The notes beneath the pieces were generated by a model that worked only from the letters and a program-made list of their open reading frames with translations, had not been told where the DNA came from and did not search any database. This document shows, piece by piece, positions 16,032 to 23,423 of a stretch of DNA of 64,000 nt. The position numbers were made by a program, and so were the translations under genes. Positions within the stretch are counted from its first letter, which is position 1. Every line of letters begins with the position of its first letter. The stretch comes from Holophagales bacterium. GTDB taxonomy: Bacteria > Acidobacteriota > Thermoanaerobaculia > Multivoradales > Multivoraceae. The stretch lies in the NCBI GenBank assembly GCA_009836625.1, contig VXVC01000005.1, positions 211,345 through 275,344 on the forward strand, given 5' to 3'.

Positions 16032-17042
16032 ATGTTGCGCCGCCTGAATCCGCCAGCCGCTGCCGTTCTGTTCCCGTGCCTGCTCGTGGTCTCAGGGACC
16101 GTGACGGCGGACGACGGCGACCCGATGATCGAGCTCACCAGGCAAGCCGGCGACCGCGTCCTGGTGACCATCGACGGCCAACCGTTCACCGAGTACCGGC
16201 CGGGCGGCGAAGCGGATGGCGGCGGCCACCTGCCGTACCTCTACCCGATCTTCGGCGCCGGCGGGCAAGCGTTGACCCGTAACTGGCCGATGGCCGAAGC
16301 GGAAGGCGAGGAGCGGGATCATCCGCATCACCGCTCATTGTGGTTCGCGCACGGCGCCGTTGGCCCGGCCGACGGCTCGAAACGCTACGACTTCTGGACC
16401 GGCCGCGACGGCTCGGCAATCGTCCACGAGAAGGTCCTGGTCGCCAAGTCGGGGGAGGCCGGTGTGCTGCGCACGTCCAACTCCTGGGTTGGCCCGGGCG
16501 GCGGCGAGGTGCTCAGCGAGGAACGGACGATGAGCTTCCGCGCCGGCGCCTTCGACGACGGCCAGGCCTGGCGCGCCATCGACTTCGACCTGCGGCTACG
16601 GGCCGGCGACGCGGCGGTCGTCCTCGGCGACACGAAGGAAGGCACGATGGCCATCCGCGTCGCGTCGACCCTCCGCCACCAGGGCGAGCACGCCGCCGGC
16701 GCGATGGTGAACAGCGAAGGCGTCGAGGGCGCGGCCGTCTGGGGCAAGCGCGCCGCCTGGGTCCACTACAGCGGGCCGGTCGACGGCAGGGCTGTCGGCA
16801 TCGCCATCTTCGACCACCCCGGGAACTTCCGTCACCCGACCTGGTGGCACGCCAGGGCCTACGGCCTGTTCGCCGCCAACCCCTTCGGCATCCACGACTT
16901 CGAGAAGGCGAAGAAGGGCACCGGCGACTGGACGATTCCGGCGGGCGGAGAGCTGAGGTTGCGGTATCGGCTGCTGTTTCATGACGGCGAAGTGTCGGGG
17001 CAGCAACTCGACGGAGAACTGAAGCGCTACCGAGCGGAGTAG
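16032..17042 (+). CDS. Secreted PmoA-like / DUF6807 family protein
   Basis: This 336-aa protein has a signal peptide (AAAVLFPCLLVVSGTVTADD) and the family hallmark ERDHPHHRSLWFAHG near residue 97, followed by YDFWTGRDGS, RAIDFDLRLRAGD and DHPGNFRHPTWWHARAYG. It ends with the usual beta-sheet strands (GELRLRYRLLFHDGEV). Family proteins occur in planctomycetes, verrucomicrobia and acidobacteria beside sugar dehydrogenases. Despite the PmoA name they are not membrane monooxygenases, and their role is unproven, with carbohydrate binding or hydrolysis suspected. The ATG at 16032 gives the signal peptide. It converges on the DUF1080 gene. Confidence 0.8.
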   Translation: MLRRLNPPAAAVLFPCLLVVSGTVTADDGDPMIELTRQAGDRVLVTIDGQPFTEYRPGGEADGGGHLPYLYPIFGAGGQALTRNWPMAEAEGEERDHPHHRSLWFAHGAVGPADGSKRYDFWTGRDGSAIVHEKVLVAKSGEAGVLRTSNSWVGPGGGEVLSEERTMSFRAGAFDDGQAWRAIDFDLRLRAGDAAVVLGDTKEGTMAIRVASTLRHQGEHAAGAMVNSEGVEGAAVWGKRAAWVHYSGPVDGRAVGIAIFDHPGNFRHPTWWHARAYGLFAANPFGIHDFEKAKKGTGDWTIPAGGELRLRYRLLFHDGEVSGQQLDGELKRYRAE

Positions 17043-17055
17043 CGAGCGGCTCCGA

Positions 17056-17760
17056 CTACTTGAAGGCCGACTCTGCCGCCTTCCGTGTCTCCGGCGCCCA
17101 GATCCGCACCTGGCTGAAGCGGCCGGTGTCGTCGAACGAACCGAAGCCGACCCTTCCCCAGCCGAGCGGGTCGCGATCGGTCGACACCGTGGGCTGCCTC
17201 TCGCCGTCGAAGTAGACCCGAAGCGAGCCGTCCTGGCGTTCGACCCTGACCCGCTTCCAGCCGCGCTCCCAGGCGACGCCTTCGTCCGGGATCGCGCCCA
17301 TCGGCGCCCGGTCGGCGTTGTCGACCAGGAAGATGTTGTGGGCCCGGTCGTCCGGCTCCGTGGCCAGGTGGGCGTAGTAGTAGCGATTCGGCCCCTCGAA
17401 GCCGAAGAAGACGCTGAGGTCCCGGTGGCCGTACTCCCTCCCGGTCTGCCATGCCTCGACTTCGAGGACGAAGTCGGCTAGCAGGAGATCGTCGATCAGG
17501 GCGATGTTGAGCGGCGAACGGTGCTTCGGCTTGTACTTGCTGCCGCCCTTGAGGTCGAGGTAGCCGCGCCAGTCTCCCGCGCCGTACTCCCACGCCCGCT
17601 TGTCGCTGAACGTGAAGTCGTTGAGCGCCGAGGCGTCGGTGAAGTCCTGGGAGTAGACGAGTTCGTAGCCTTCCGGGACGCCTGACTGGGCGTACAGGCC
17701 GCCGGTGGCGGCGAGGGCGATCAGAGCGAGCGCGGAGCTCGCGGTACGAATGCCACGCAT
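17056..17760 (-). CDS. DUF1080 (3-keto-disaccharide hydrolase-like) secreted protein
   Basis: This 234-aa protein has a signal peptide (ASSALALIALAATGGLYAQ). The mature part is a concanavalin-like beta-sandwich of the DUF1080 family: QDFTDASALNDFTF, LLLADFVLEVEAWQTG, HRDLSVFFGFEG, WKRVRVERQDGSLRVYFDGE and WGRVGFGSFDDTGRFSQVRI. Some members hydrolyse 3-keto sugars made by Gfo/Idh/MocA oxidoreductases. Its upstream neighbour on the same strand is exactly such an oxidoreductase, overlapping by one base (TGATG). The pair could therefore oxidise a glycoside at C3 and then cleave the keto-glycoside; this is inference from the family and context. Confidence 0.85.
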   Translation of the reverse strand: MRGIRTASSALALIALAATGGLYAQSGVPEGYELVYSQDFTDASALNDFTFSDKRAWEYGAGDWRGYLDLKGGSKYKPKHRSPLNIALIDDLLLADFVLEVEAWQTGREYGHRDLSVFFGFEGPNRYYYAHLATEPDDRAHNIFLVDNADRAPMGAIPDEGVAWERGWKRVRVERQDGSLRVYFDGERQPTVSTDRDPLGWGRVGFGSFDDTGRFSQVRIWAPETRKAAESAFK

Positions 17761-19229
17761 CAGACGGTCCGCGGGACCACGAACGGCTCGCGGTACTCGC
17801 GGGTCAGCAACCGGTTCGCCTCCGGGTCGCCCTCGATCGTCTCGGTATCCGGGTCGATCTCGAGCCAGGGCCCGACGATCGGCTGCTCGATCTCCGGGTC
17901 GACGCCGTTCCTGGCCAGGTGGTCCAGGAAGCGGTCGGCGGTGTCGCCGGCGTGGCGGAGCTTCGAGGCGATCTTCGACACCTTGGCCGGCCCCCCGGCT
18001 TCGCCGCGCAGGTAGGAGATGTTGCCGAGATGGCAGAGGGCGCTCGAGAGGTGGCCGTCCTCGATCGAGCCTGTCAGGTCCTCGCTGCGGCGGCTGCGCA
18101 CGGCGTCGACGAAGTTCGCGTAGTGGTTGGCGCCGCCCTTCCAGGACTCGAGCTTCTTGCCCTTCGTGTCGTAGGCGGTGGCTTGCGTGTAGCTCGGGAT
18201 CTGCACGTGGCCGCCCTCGCAGTGAACGATGACGCCGATGCTCGCGCCCAGGTAGTCGTCCATGCCGTCGCGCCACTTGCCGGCCTGGGCCTTTGCGTCG
18301 TGCGGCAGGCCGCGGACTTCGAACAGCAGCGGCGCCCGCTCGTAGTCGTGGTACACGAACTGGGTGTTCGGCGTGTTGCCGTCGTCGACGTAGCCGAACC
18401 GGCCGCCGACGCTGATCGTTCGCGGCGGCAACGCGGGCTCGCCCAGCGCCCAGCGCGCGATGTCCATCTGGTGGATGCCCTGGTTGCCCAGGTCGCCGTT
18501 GCCGGTGTCGAAGACCCAGTGCCAGTCGTAGTGCAGGCGCTCGCGCATCAGGGGCTTCCTTGGCGCCGGGCCGCACCAGAGGTCGTAGTCGACCGCGGGG
18601 TCGATCTTCTGCGCGCCTTCCACCCGGCCGATGCTCTGGCGCGGCTTGTAGCAGAGGCCGCGGGCGAGCTGGATCTCGCCGATGTGCCCTTCATTGATCC
18701 AGGCCAGCGCCTCCTGGATCGAGGGAGACGAGCGGATCTGGGTGCCGGTCTGGACGATGCGGTCGTACTTGGCGGCGGCGTGGACGATCTGGCGGCCCTC
18801 CCAGACGTTGTGGGAGACGGGCTTCTCCAGGTACACGTCCTTGCCCGCCTGGCACGCCCACACGGCCTGCAGCGCGTGCCAGTGGTTCGGCGTCGCGATG
18901 GAAACCGCGTCGATGTCGTCGCGTTCCAGGAGTTCCCGGTAGTCGACGAACGTCAGCGGGTCGGCGGCGCCGTCCTCGATCGCTTTGGCCCTCGCCGCTT
19001 CGAGCACGTGGCTGTCGACGTCGCAGAGGGCGGCGACCTCGACGCCGGGCAGATCGATGAACTGATCGACGTGGTTTCTGCCGCGTCCGCGGAGGCCGAC
19101 GACGGCGACACGGAGAACCTCGTTCGGACTCGCGGCGGCCGTGCCGGCCGAGGCACGGCATCCCAGAGTCGTGGTAGCGGCGGCAGCGGCGGCTGAGCCG
19201 AGGAAAACGCGGCGGGTGATGGCGGACAT
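17760..19229 (-). CDS. Gfo/Idh/MocA family oxidoreductase, Tat-exported lipoprotein
   Basis: This 489-aa NAD(P)-dependent dehydrogenase has a Tat-type signal (TRRVFLGSAAAAAATTTLGC) whose terminal LGC is also a lipobox, so it is probably anchored in the periplasm. The Rossmann motif is RVAVVGLRGRGRNHVDQF, followed by DVYLEKPVSHNVWEG, whose EKP motif carries the catalytic Lys. The C-terminal alpha/beta domain contains WHWVFDTGNGDLGNQGIHQMD with catalytic-type Asp and His. Periplasmic members oxidise sugar hydroxyls with tightly bound cofactor. The ATG at 19229 is preferred because it starts the Tat signal. It is coupled to the DUF1080 gene and divergent from the sulfatase gene. Confidence 0.9.
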   Translation of the reverse strand: MSAITRRVFLGSAAAAAATTTLGCRASAGTAAASPNEVLRVAVVGLRGRGRNHVDQFIDLPGVEVAALCDVDSHVLEAARAKAIEDGAADPLTFVDYRELLERDDIDAVSIATPNHWHALQAVWACQAGKDVYLEKPVSHNVWEGRQIVHAAAKYDRIVQTGTQIRSSPSIQEALAWINEGHIGEIQLARGLCYKPRQSIGRVEGAQKIDPAVDYDLWCGPAPRKPLMRERLHYDWHWVFDTGNGDLGNQGIHQMDIARWALGEPALPPRTISVGGRFGYVDDGNTPNTQFVYHDYERAPLLFEVRGLPHDAKAQAGKWRDGMDDYLGASIGVIVHCEGGHVQIPSYTQATAYDTKGKKLESWKGGANHYANFVDAVRSRRSEDLTGSIEDGHLSSALCHLGNISYLRGEAGGPAKVSKIASKLRHAGDTADRFLDHLARNGVDPEIEQPIVGPWLEIDPDTETIEGDPEANRLLTREYREPFVVPRTV

Positions 19230-19309
19230 GGTGTTCCTCCCTGAGTCGGAAGCGCGCCCGTAGGCGGTCACCGATTGTAGCCGCCACGGGCTGCTAGCGT
19301 GGTCGACCG

Positions 19310-20851
19310 ATGCGGCCGGCCCGTTACCCGACACCACGTGCGGTCCTTGCAGCGGCGGTCTGCGTCGCCTGTCTCGCCGCCTGCGCGATCGAAACGCCCG
19401 CCGAGCCGCCGAACATCGTCTTCCTGCTGGTCGACGACCTCGGCGCGATGGACATCGGCGCCTTCAACCCCGACACCTTCTACGAGACGCCGAACATCGA
19501 CCGACTGGCGGCGGGCGGGGTGCGCTTCACCCGGGGTTACGCGGCGAATCCGGTGTGCAGCCCGACGCGTTACAGCATCATGACCGGCCGCTACCCGACC
19601 CGCGTGGGCGCGACGAACTACTTCGCCGGCCGGCGGCAGGAGAAGTACGCGCCCGCTCCGCTGAACGACCGGATGCCGCTCGGGGAGTACACGCTAGCCG
19701 AGGCGCTCCGGGACGGCGGCTACAGCACGGCGTTCCTGGGCAAGTGGCACCTGGGGCCGACAGAGGAGTTCTGGCCGCCGGCCCAGGGCTTCGACGTGAA
19801 CGTCGGCGGTCACCGCGGCGGCATGCCGCGCAGCTACTTTTCGCCCTACTCGAACCCGACGCTCGAGGACGGACCCGAGAACGAGCATCTGACCGCGCGG
19901 CTCACCGACGAAACGCTCGCCCTGCTCGACGGCTACGCGGCGGACGAGGAGGGCAGGCCCTTCCTGGTCTATCTCTCGTACTACACGGTTCATACGCCGC
20001 TCCGCGCGCCGCCGGACCTGATCGCGAAGTACGCGGGCAAAGCCGGCGTCGAAGTGGGAGCGCCGGACGATCCGGCCGACTTCGGCGACGAGGAGCAGGT
20101 CTGGCCGCGTGACGAACCCCGGCGGGTGCGCGAGGTCCAGAACCACGCCGTGTACGCGGCGATGGTGGAGACGCTGGACACGAGTGTCGGCCGCATCCTC
20201 GATCGCCTCGACGCCCTGGACCTGGCCGAGAACACGATCGTCGTCTTCTTCTCGGACAATGGGGGCCTGTCGACGGCGGAAGGATGGCCGACCTCGAACC
20301 TGCCGCTGCGGGGCGGCAAGGGCTGGCTGTACGAGGGCGGAATCAGGGAACCGATGATCGTCCGCTGGCCGGCCGTCGGGGCCGCCGGCAGCGTGACGGC
20401 TGCACCGGTCATCAGCACGGACTTCTACCCGACGCTGCTGGAGGCGGCGGGTGTCGACGTTCGACCCGAGATCAAGATCGACGGGTCGAGCTTCCTCGAC
20501 ATTCTTCGTGGTGGCGACGCCGGGTCAGCGGCCGTCGCGGCGGCCTCCGAGCGCGACCTGTTCTGGCACTACCCGCACTACGGCAACCAGGGCGGCTTCC
20601 CGGGCGGTGCGATAGCGCGAGGCGCCTACAAGCTGGTCGAGCGCTACGAGGACGGCCAGGTCCATCTCTACGACCTGGAAACCGACGTCGGCGAACGCAA
20701 TGACCTCGCCACCGAGGAACCCGAGCGGGTCGCCGAGATGCGAGCGCGGCTCCACGCCTGGTACGGCGAGGTCGGCGCCGAGTTCCTGAGTGCACTGCCG
20801 GACGGCCCGGCTCCCTGGCGGCCGCCGATGCAGGCTGGGGACGGAGGTTGA
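19310..20851 (+). CDS. Sulfatase (type I, formylglycine-dependent), lipoprotein
   Basis: This 513-aa arylsulfatase-like enzyme hydrolyses sulfate esters, probably of a polysaccharide or glycoside, outside the inner membrane. A lipoprotein signal ends at LAACAIE. The metal site starts at PNIVFLLVDDLGAMDIG, and the formylglycine motif is NPVCSPTRYSIMTGRYP, a Cys-type C-x-P-x-R. Other family blocks are GYSTAFLGKWHLG, FFSDNGGLSTAEGWPTSN and LRGGKGWLYEGGIREP. Activity needs the Cys converted to formylglycine by another protein. It is the first gene of a four-gene cluster; the next start codon (TTG 20848) overlaps its stop. Confidence 0.92.
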   Translation: MRPARYPTPRAVLAAAVCVACLAACAIETPAEPPNIVFLLVDDLGAMDIGAFNPDTFYETPNIDRLAAGGVRFTRGYAANPVCSPTRYSIMTGRYPTRVGATNYFAGRRQEKYAPAPLNDRMPLGEYTLAEALRDGGYSTAFLGKWHLGPTEEFWPPAQGFDVNVGGHRGGMPRSYFSPYSNPTLEDGPENEHLTARLTDETLALLDGYAADEEGRPFLVYLSYYTVHTPLRAPPDLIAKYAGKAGVEVGAPDDPADFGDEEQVWPRDEPRRVREVQNHAVYAAMVETLDTSVGRILDRLDALDLAENTIVVFFSDNGGLSTAEGWPTSNLPLRGGKGWLYEGGIREPMIVRWPAVGAAGSVTAAPVISTDFYPTLLEAAGVDVRPEIKIDGSSFLDILRGGDAGSAAVAAASERDLFWHYPHYGNQGGFPGGAIARGAYKLVERYEDGQVHLYDLETDVGERNDLATEEPERVAEMRARLHAWYGEVGAEFLSALPDGPAPWRPPMQAGDGG

Positions 20852-22311
20852 GCCGGCGCTACACGCCTCCGGGCCACCATCGCAGCGTCGAGGCCTTCCG
20901 GGAGCATCTGCGCAGCCTTGACCCGGCGTTCGACTGCGCCGACGAGCTGCTCGGCGCGGAGGGGCCGCTGGCGGAGCCGCTCGCCTTGTTCGGTCGCGAG
21001 GCGGGCAACCGGTTCGCGATCCACCCCATGGAGGGTTGGGACGGGAACCGGGACGGCAGCCCGAGCGACCTGACTCGCCGGCGCTGGCGGCGGTTCGGGT
21101 TGAGCGGCGCGAAGCTGATCTGGGGCGGCGAGGCGGTGGCCGTGGTGCCGGAAGGGCGCGCGAATCCGAACCAACTCTTCATCGACGGCAATCGGCTGGA
21201 CGACTGCGTCTCCTGGCTGGATGCGCTTCGCCGCAAGGTCCTGGCGGGGCATGAGGAGAGTGGAGTAGGCGGCGACCGACCAGTGATCGGCCTGCAGTTG
21301 ACCCATTCCGGCCGGCTGTCGCGGCCCGATCCGGCGCCGGCGTTGCCGCGGCCGCTGCGGGCGCAGGTTCATCCGGTGCTCGACGCACGGCTGGGAGAAG
21401 CCGCGAACCGCCCGCTCGTCAGCGACGAGCAGTTGGAGGAGGTGGCCGGCGCCTATGTGCGCGCCGCACGTTGCGCGGAGCGTGCCGGCTACGACTTCGT
21501 CGACATCAAGTGCTGCCACGGTTACCTGCTGCACGAGTTGCTCGGCGCGCACACCCGACCGGGTCCCTACGGTGGATCGTTCGAGAACCGGGTGCGGTTG
21601 CCGCTTCGGATCATCGTCGCGGTGCGGGCTGCGTGCCCCAGTCTCGGCATCGGCGTTCGCCTGTCGATCGGTGATGTGGCGCCTTTTGGCGCCGGTCGAG
21701 ATGGGATCGGCGTGCCGGAAGTCGACAGCCCGAAACCGGCGGACCTCGGCTTCGGGCTCAACCCGTCGGACGTTGCCGTCCCCGAACCCACCTGCGCCGA
21801 GGCGATTCGCTACATTGGCCTTCTGATTGAGGCTGGAGTCGAAGTGGTCAACCTGACGATGGGTTCGCCCTACAGTTGCCCGCACCTGTCGCGGCCCTTC
21901 ACGTACCCGGCGTCGGACAGCTACCTGCCGCCGGAGGATCCGCTGCGCTCGGTGCTGCGTCAACTGGCTGCGGTGCGGACGGTGCGCGCGGCGTTCCCGC
22001 GACTCCCCCTGGTGGGGACGGGCTACAGCTACCTGCAGGAGTGGCTGCCCTACGTGGCCGAGGCGGAGGTCGGGGCCGGTCACGTCGACTTCGTCGGTCT
22101 GGGCCGGATGGTGCTCGCCTACCCGGGCCTGCCTGCCGATGTCCTGGCGGGGCGGCCGCTCGAACGCCGACGGATCTGCCGCACCTTCAGCGACTGCACG
22201 ACGGGGCCGCGCAACAACATGGTCAGCGGCTGCTACCCGCTGGACGAACGTTACCGACAGAGCCCCGAGTTCGCCCGGATCAAGGAGATCAAGAAGGCGG
22301 CCGCGTTGTGA
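20848..22311 (+). CDS. NADH:flavin oxidoreductase, Old Yellow Enzyme family
   Basis: This 487-aa FMN-binding TIM barrel has the family features NRFAIHPMEGWDGNRDGSPS near residue 50, GLQLTHSGRLSRP near 150, GYDFVDIKCCHGYLLHELLG with the catalytic His region near 215, and PYGGSFENRVRLPLRII. It lacks the C-terminal NAD/FAD domains of 2,4-dienoyl-CoA reductase. It does have a Cys cluster, CRTFSDCTTGPRNNMVSGC, near residue 450, where iron-sulfur members carry their ligands. It would reduce or dehydrogenate an activated double bond. The TTG start overlaps the sulfatase stop, and its own stop overlaps the DUF993 start. Confidence 0.85.
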   Translation: MSRRYTPPGHHRSVEAFREHLRSLDPAFDCADELLGAEGPLAEPLALFGREAGNRFAIHPMEGWDGNRDGSPSDLTRRRWRRFGLSGAKLIWGGEAVAVVPEGRANPNQLFIDGNRLDDCVSWLDALRRKVLAGHEESGVGGDRPVIGLQLTHSGRLSRPDPAPALPRPLRAQVHPVLDARLGEAANRPLVSDEQLEEVAGAYVRAARCAERAGYDFVDIKCCHGYLLHELLGAHTRPGPYGGSFENRVRLPLRIIVAVRAACPSLGIGVRLSIGDVAPFGAGRDGIGVPEVDSPKPADLGFGLNPSDVAVPEPTCAEAIRYIGLLIEAGVEVVNLTMGSPYSCPHLSRPFTYPASDSYLPPEDPLRSVLRQLAAVRTVRAAFPRLPLVGTGYSYLQEWLPYVAEAEVGAGHVDFVGLGRMVLAYPGLPADVLAGRPLERRRICRTFSDCTTGPRNNMVSGCYPLDERYRQSPEFARIKEIKKAAAL

Positions 22312-23423
22312 GCGCAACCCGCCAGGAGCCGTCCGCCGGCTTGCCGCCGCTGCCCAGGCTCTGTTTCGCCGCCCTCCACGTGGTCGTTCGCGACGGCTAT
22401 GACCAGGCCGGCCACTCGCTCGAACAGCCCGGTGCGGCGCGCGAGATCGAACACTGGATCGACTGGAAGGCGACGGCCGGCTTGCGCCGCCACGTCGATT
22501 CGCTCGGTTTCGGTGTTGCGGAGGCGATGGACACGGCGCAGCGGTTCGAGATCGGCTGGCCCAGCGCGCGACGGTTGATCGAGCTCTGCGCCTCGCTCGA
22601 ACTCCGCAACGGCTTCCTGGCCGGGGCCGGCAGCGACCAGTTCGACGCGGTCGGCAGCAACACGGAACTCATTGACGCGGTGGCGGAGCAGGCGGAGTTC
22701 ATCGGCGACCACGGCGGCGTGCCGGTGCTGCTGCCGATGCCGCGGCTCACGGCGACGGGCGCCTCCGAGCGGGAGTATGTCGACGTCTACGGCGCGATCA
22801 TCGATCAGCTCGAGGGTCCGCTGTTCCTGCACTGGCTGGGCGAGATGTTTCACCCGGCGATGCGCGGTTACTTCCCGGGCAACAGCCTGGAGCGGATCCT
22901 CGCCCGGCATGCCGACAAGGTGCGCGGGGTCAAGTTGTCGCTTCTGGACGAGGAGTACGAGGTGCTGCTCCGGCGGCGAATCGGCATGCGCGGCCAGATC
23001 GTGCTGACGGGCGACGACTACCACTTTGCGCGGTTGCTGGAAGGTCAGCCGGCGGCCAGGGGGTCGAGGCTCGGCGGCACGTTCGAACTGAAGGGCCGCA
23101 CGGTGGCCCTGGGCGACTTCAGCCACGCGCTGCTCGGCGCTTTCGACGCGGTAGCCGAGCCGGCGGCTGCGGCGCTTCGCGCACTCGGTGACGGGAACGT
23201 CGAGCGCTATCGCGAGTTGATGGGGCCGGCCGAGGAACTCGCCCGCTTCATCTTCCAGCCGCCGACCCGTCACTACAAGGCCGGACTTGCCTACCACGCC
23301 TGGCTGCGTGGTCTGCAGGACAATCCGATGCTGGTCAACCGTGAGGATCTGGCACGGGACGAGGCTTACTACCGCGGGGTCGCGTCTCTCGCGCGGCGCG
23401 CGGGCACGTTGGGCGATGACTGA
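22308..23423 (+). CDS. DUF993 / dihydrodipicolinate-synthase-like aldolase family protein
   Basis: This 371-aa protein is a predicted TIM-barrel Schiff-base lyase-like enzyme of the DUF993 family. Markers are HWIDWKATAGLRRHVDSLG, DQFDAVGSNTELIDAVAEQA, GPLFLHWLGEMFHPAMRGYF and KVRGVKLSLLDEEYE, the Lys in the last being a candidate Schiff-base residue. GQIVLTGDDYHFARLLEG and FSHALLGAFDAVAEPAAAAL follow. Homologues often sit beside sugar dehydrogenases; the reaction is unknown to me. It starts at GTG in a GTGA overlap with the oxidoreductase gene and overlaps the TonB receptor start by eight bases. Confidence 0.78.
   Translation: MSATRQEPSAGLPPLPRLCFAALHVVVRDGYDQAGHSLEQPGAAREIEHWIDWKATAGLRRHVDSLGFGVAEAMDTAQRFEIGWPSARRLIELCASLELRNGFLAGAGSDQFDAVGSNTELIDAVAEQAEFIGDHGGVPVLLPMPRLTATGASEREYVDVYGAIIDQLEGPLFLHWLGEMFHPAMRGYFPGNSLERILARHADKVRGVKLSLLDEEYEVLLRRRIGMRGQIVLTGDDYHFARLLEGQPAARGSRLGGTFELKGRTVALGDFSHALLGAFDAVAEPAAAALRALGDGNVERYRELMGPAEELARFIFQPPTRHYKAGLAYHAWLRGLQDNPMLVNREDLARDEAYYRGVASLARRAGTLGDD

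Noticed and set aside
20668..22317. Long minus-strand open frame (549 codons) opposite the sulfatase end and OYE gene
   Set aside because: The product is Arg/His/Gln-rich with no domain, and lies entirely antisense to a recognisable enzyme; such frames are expected at this G+C.
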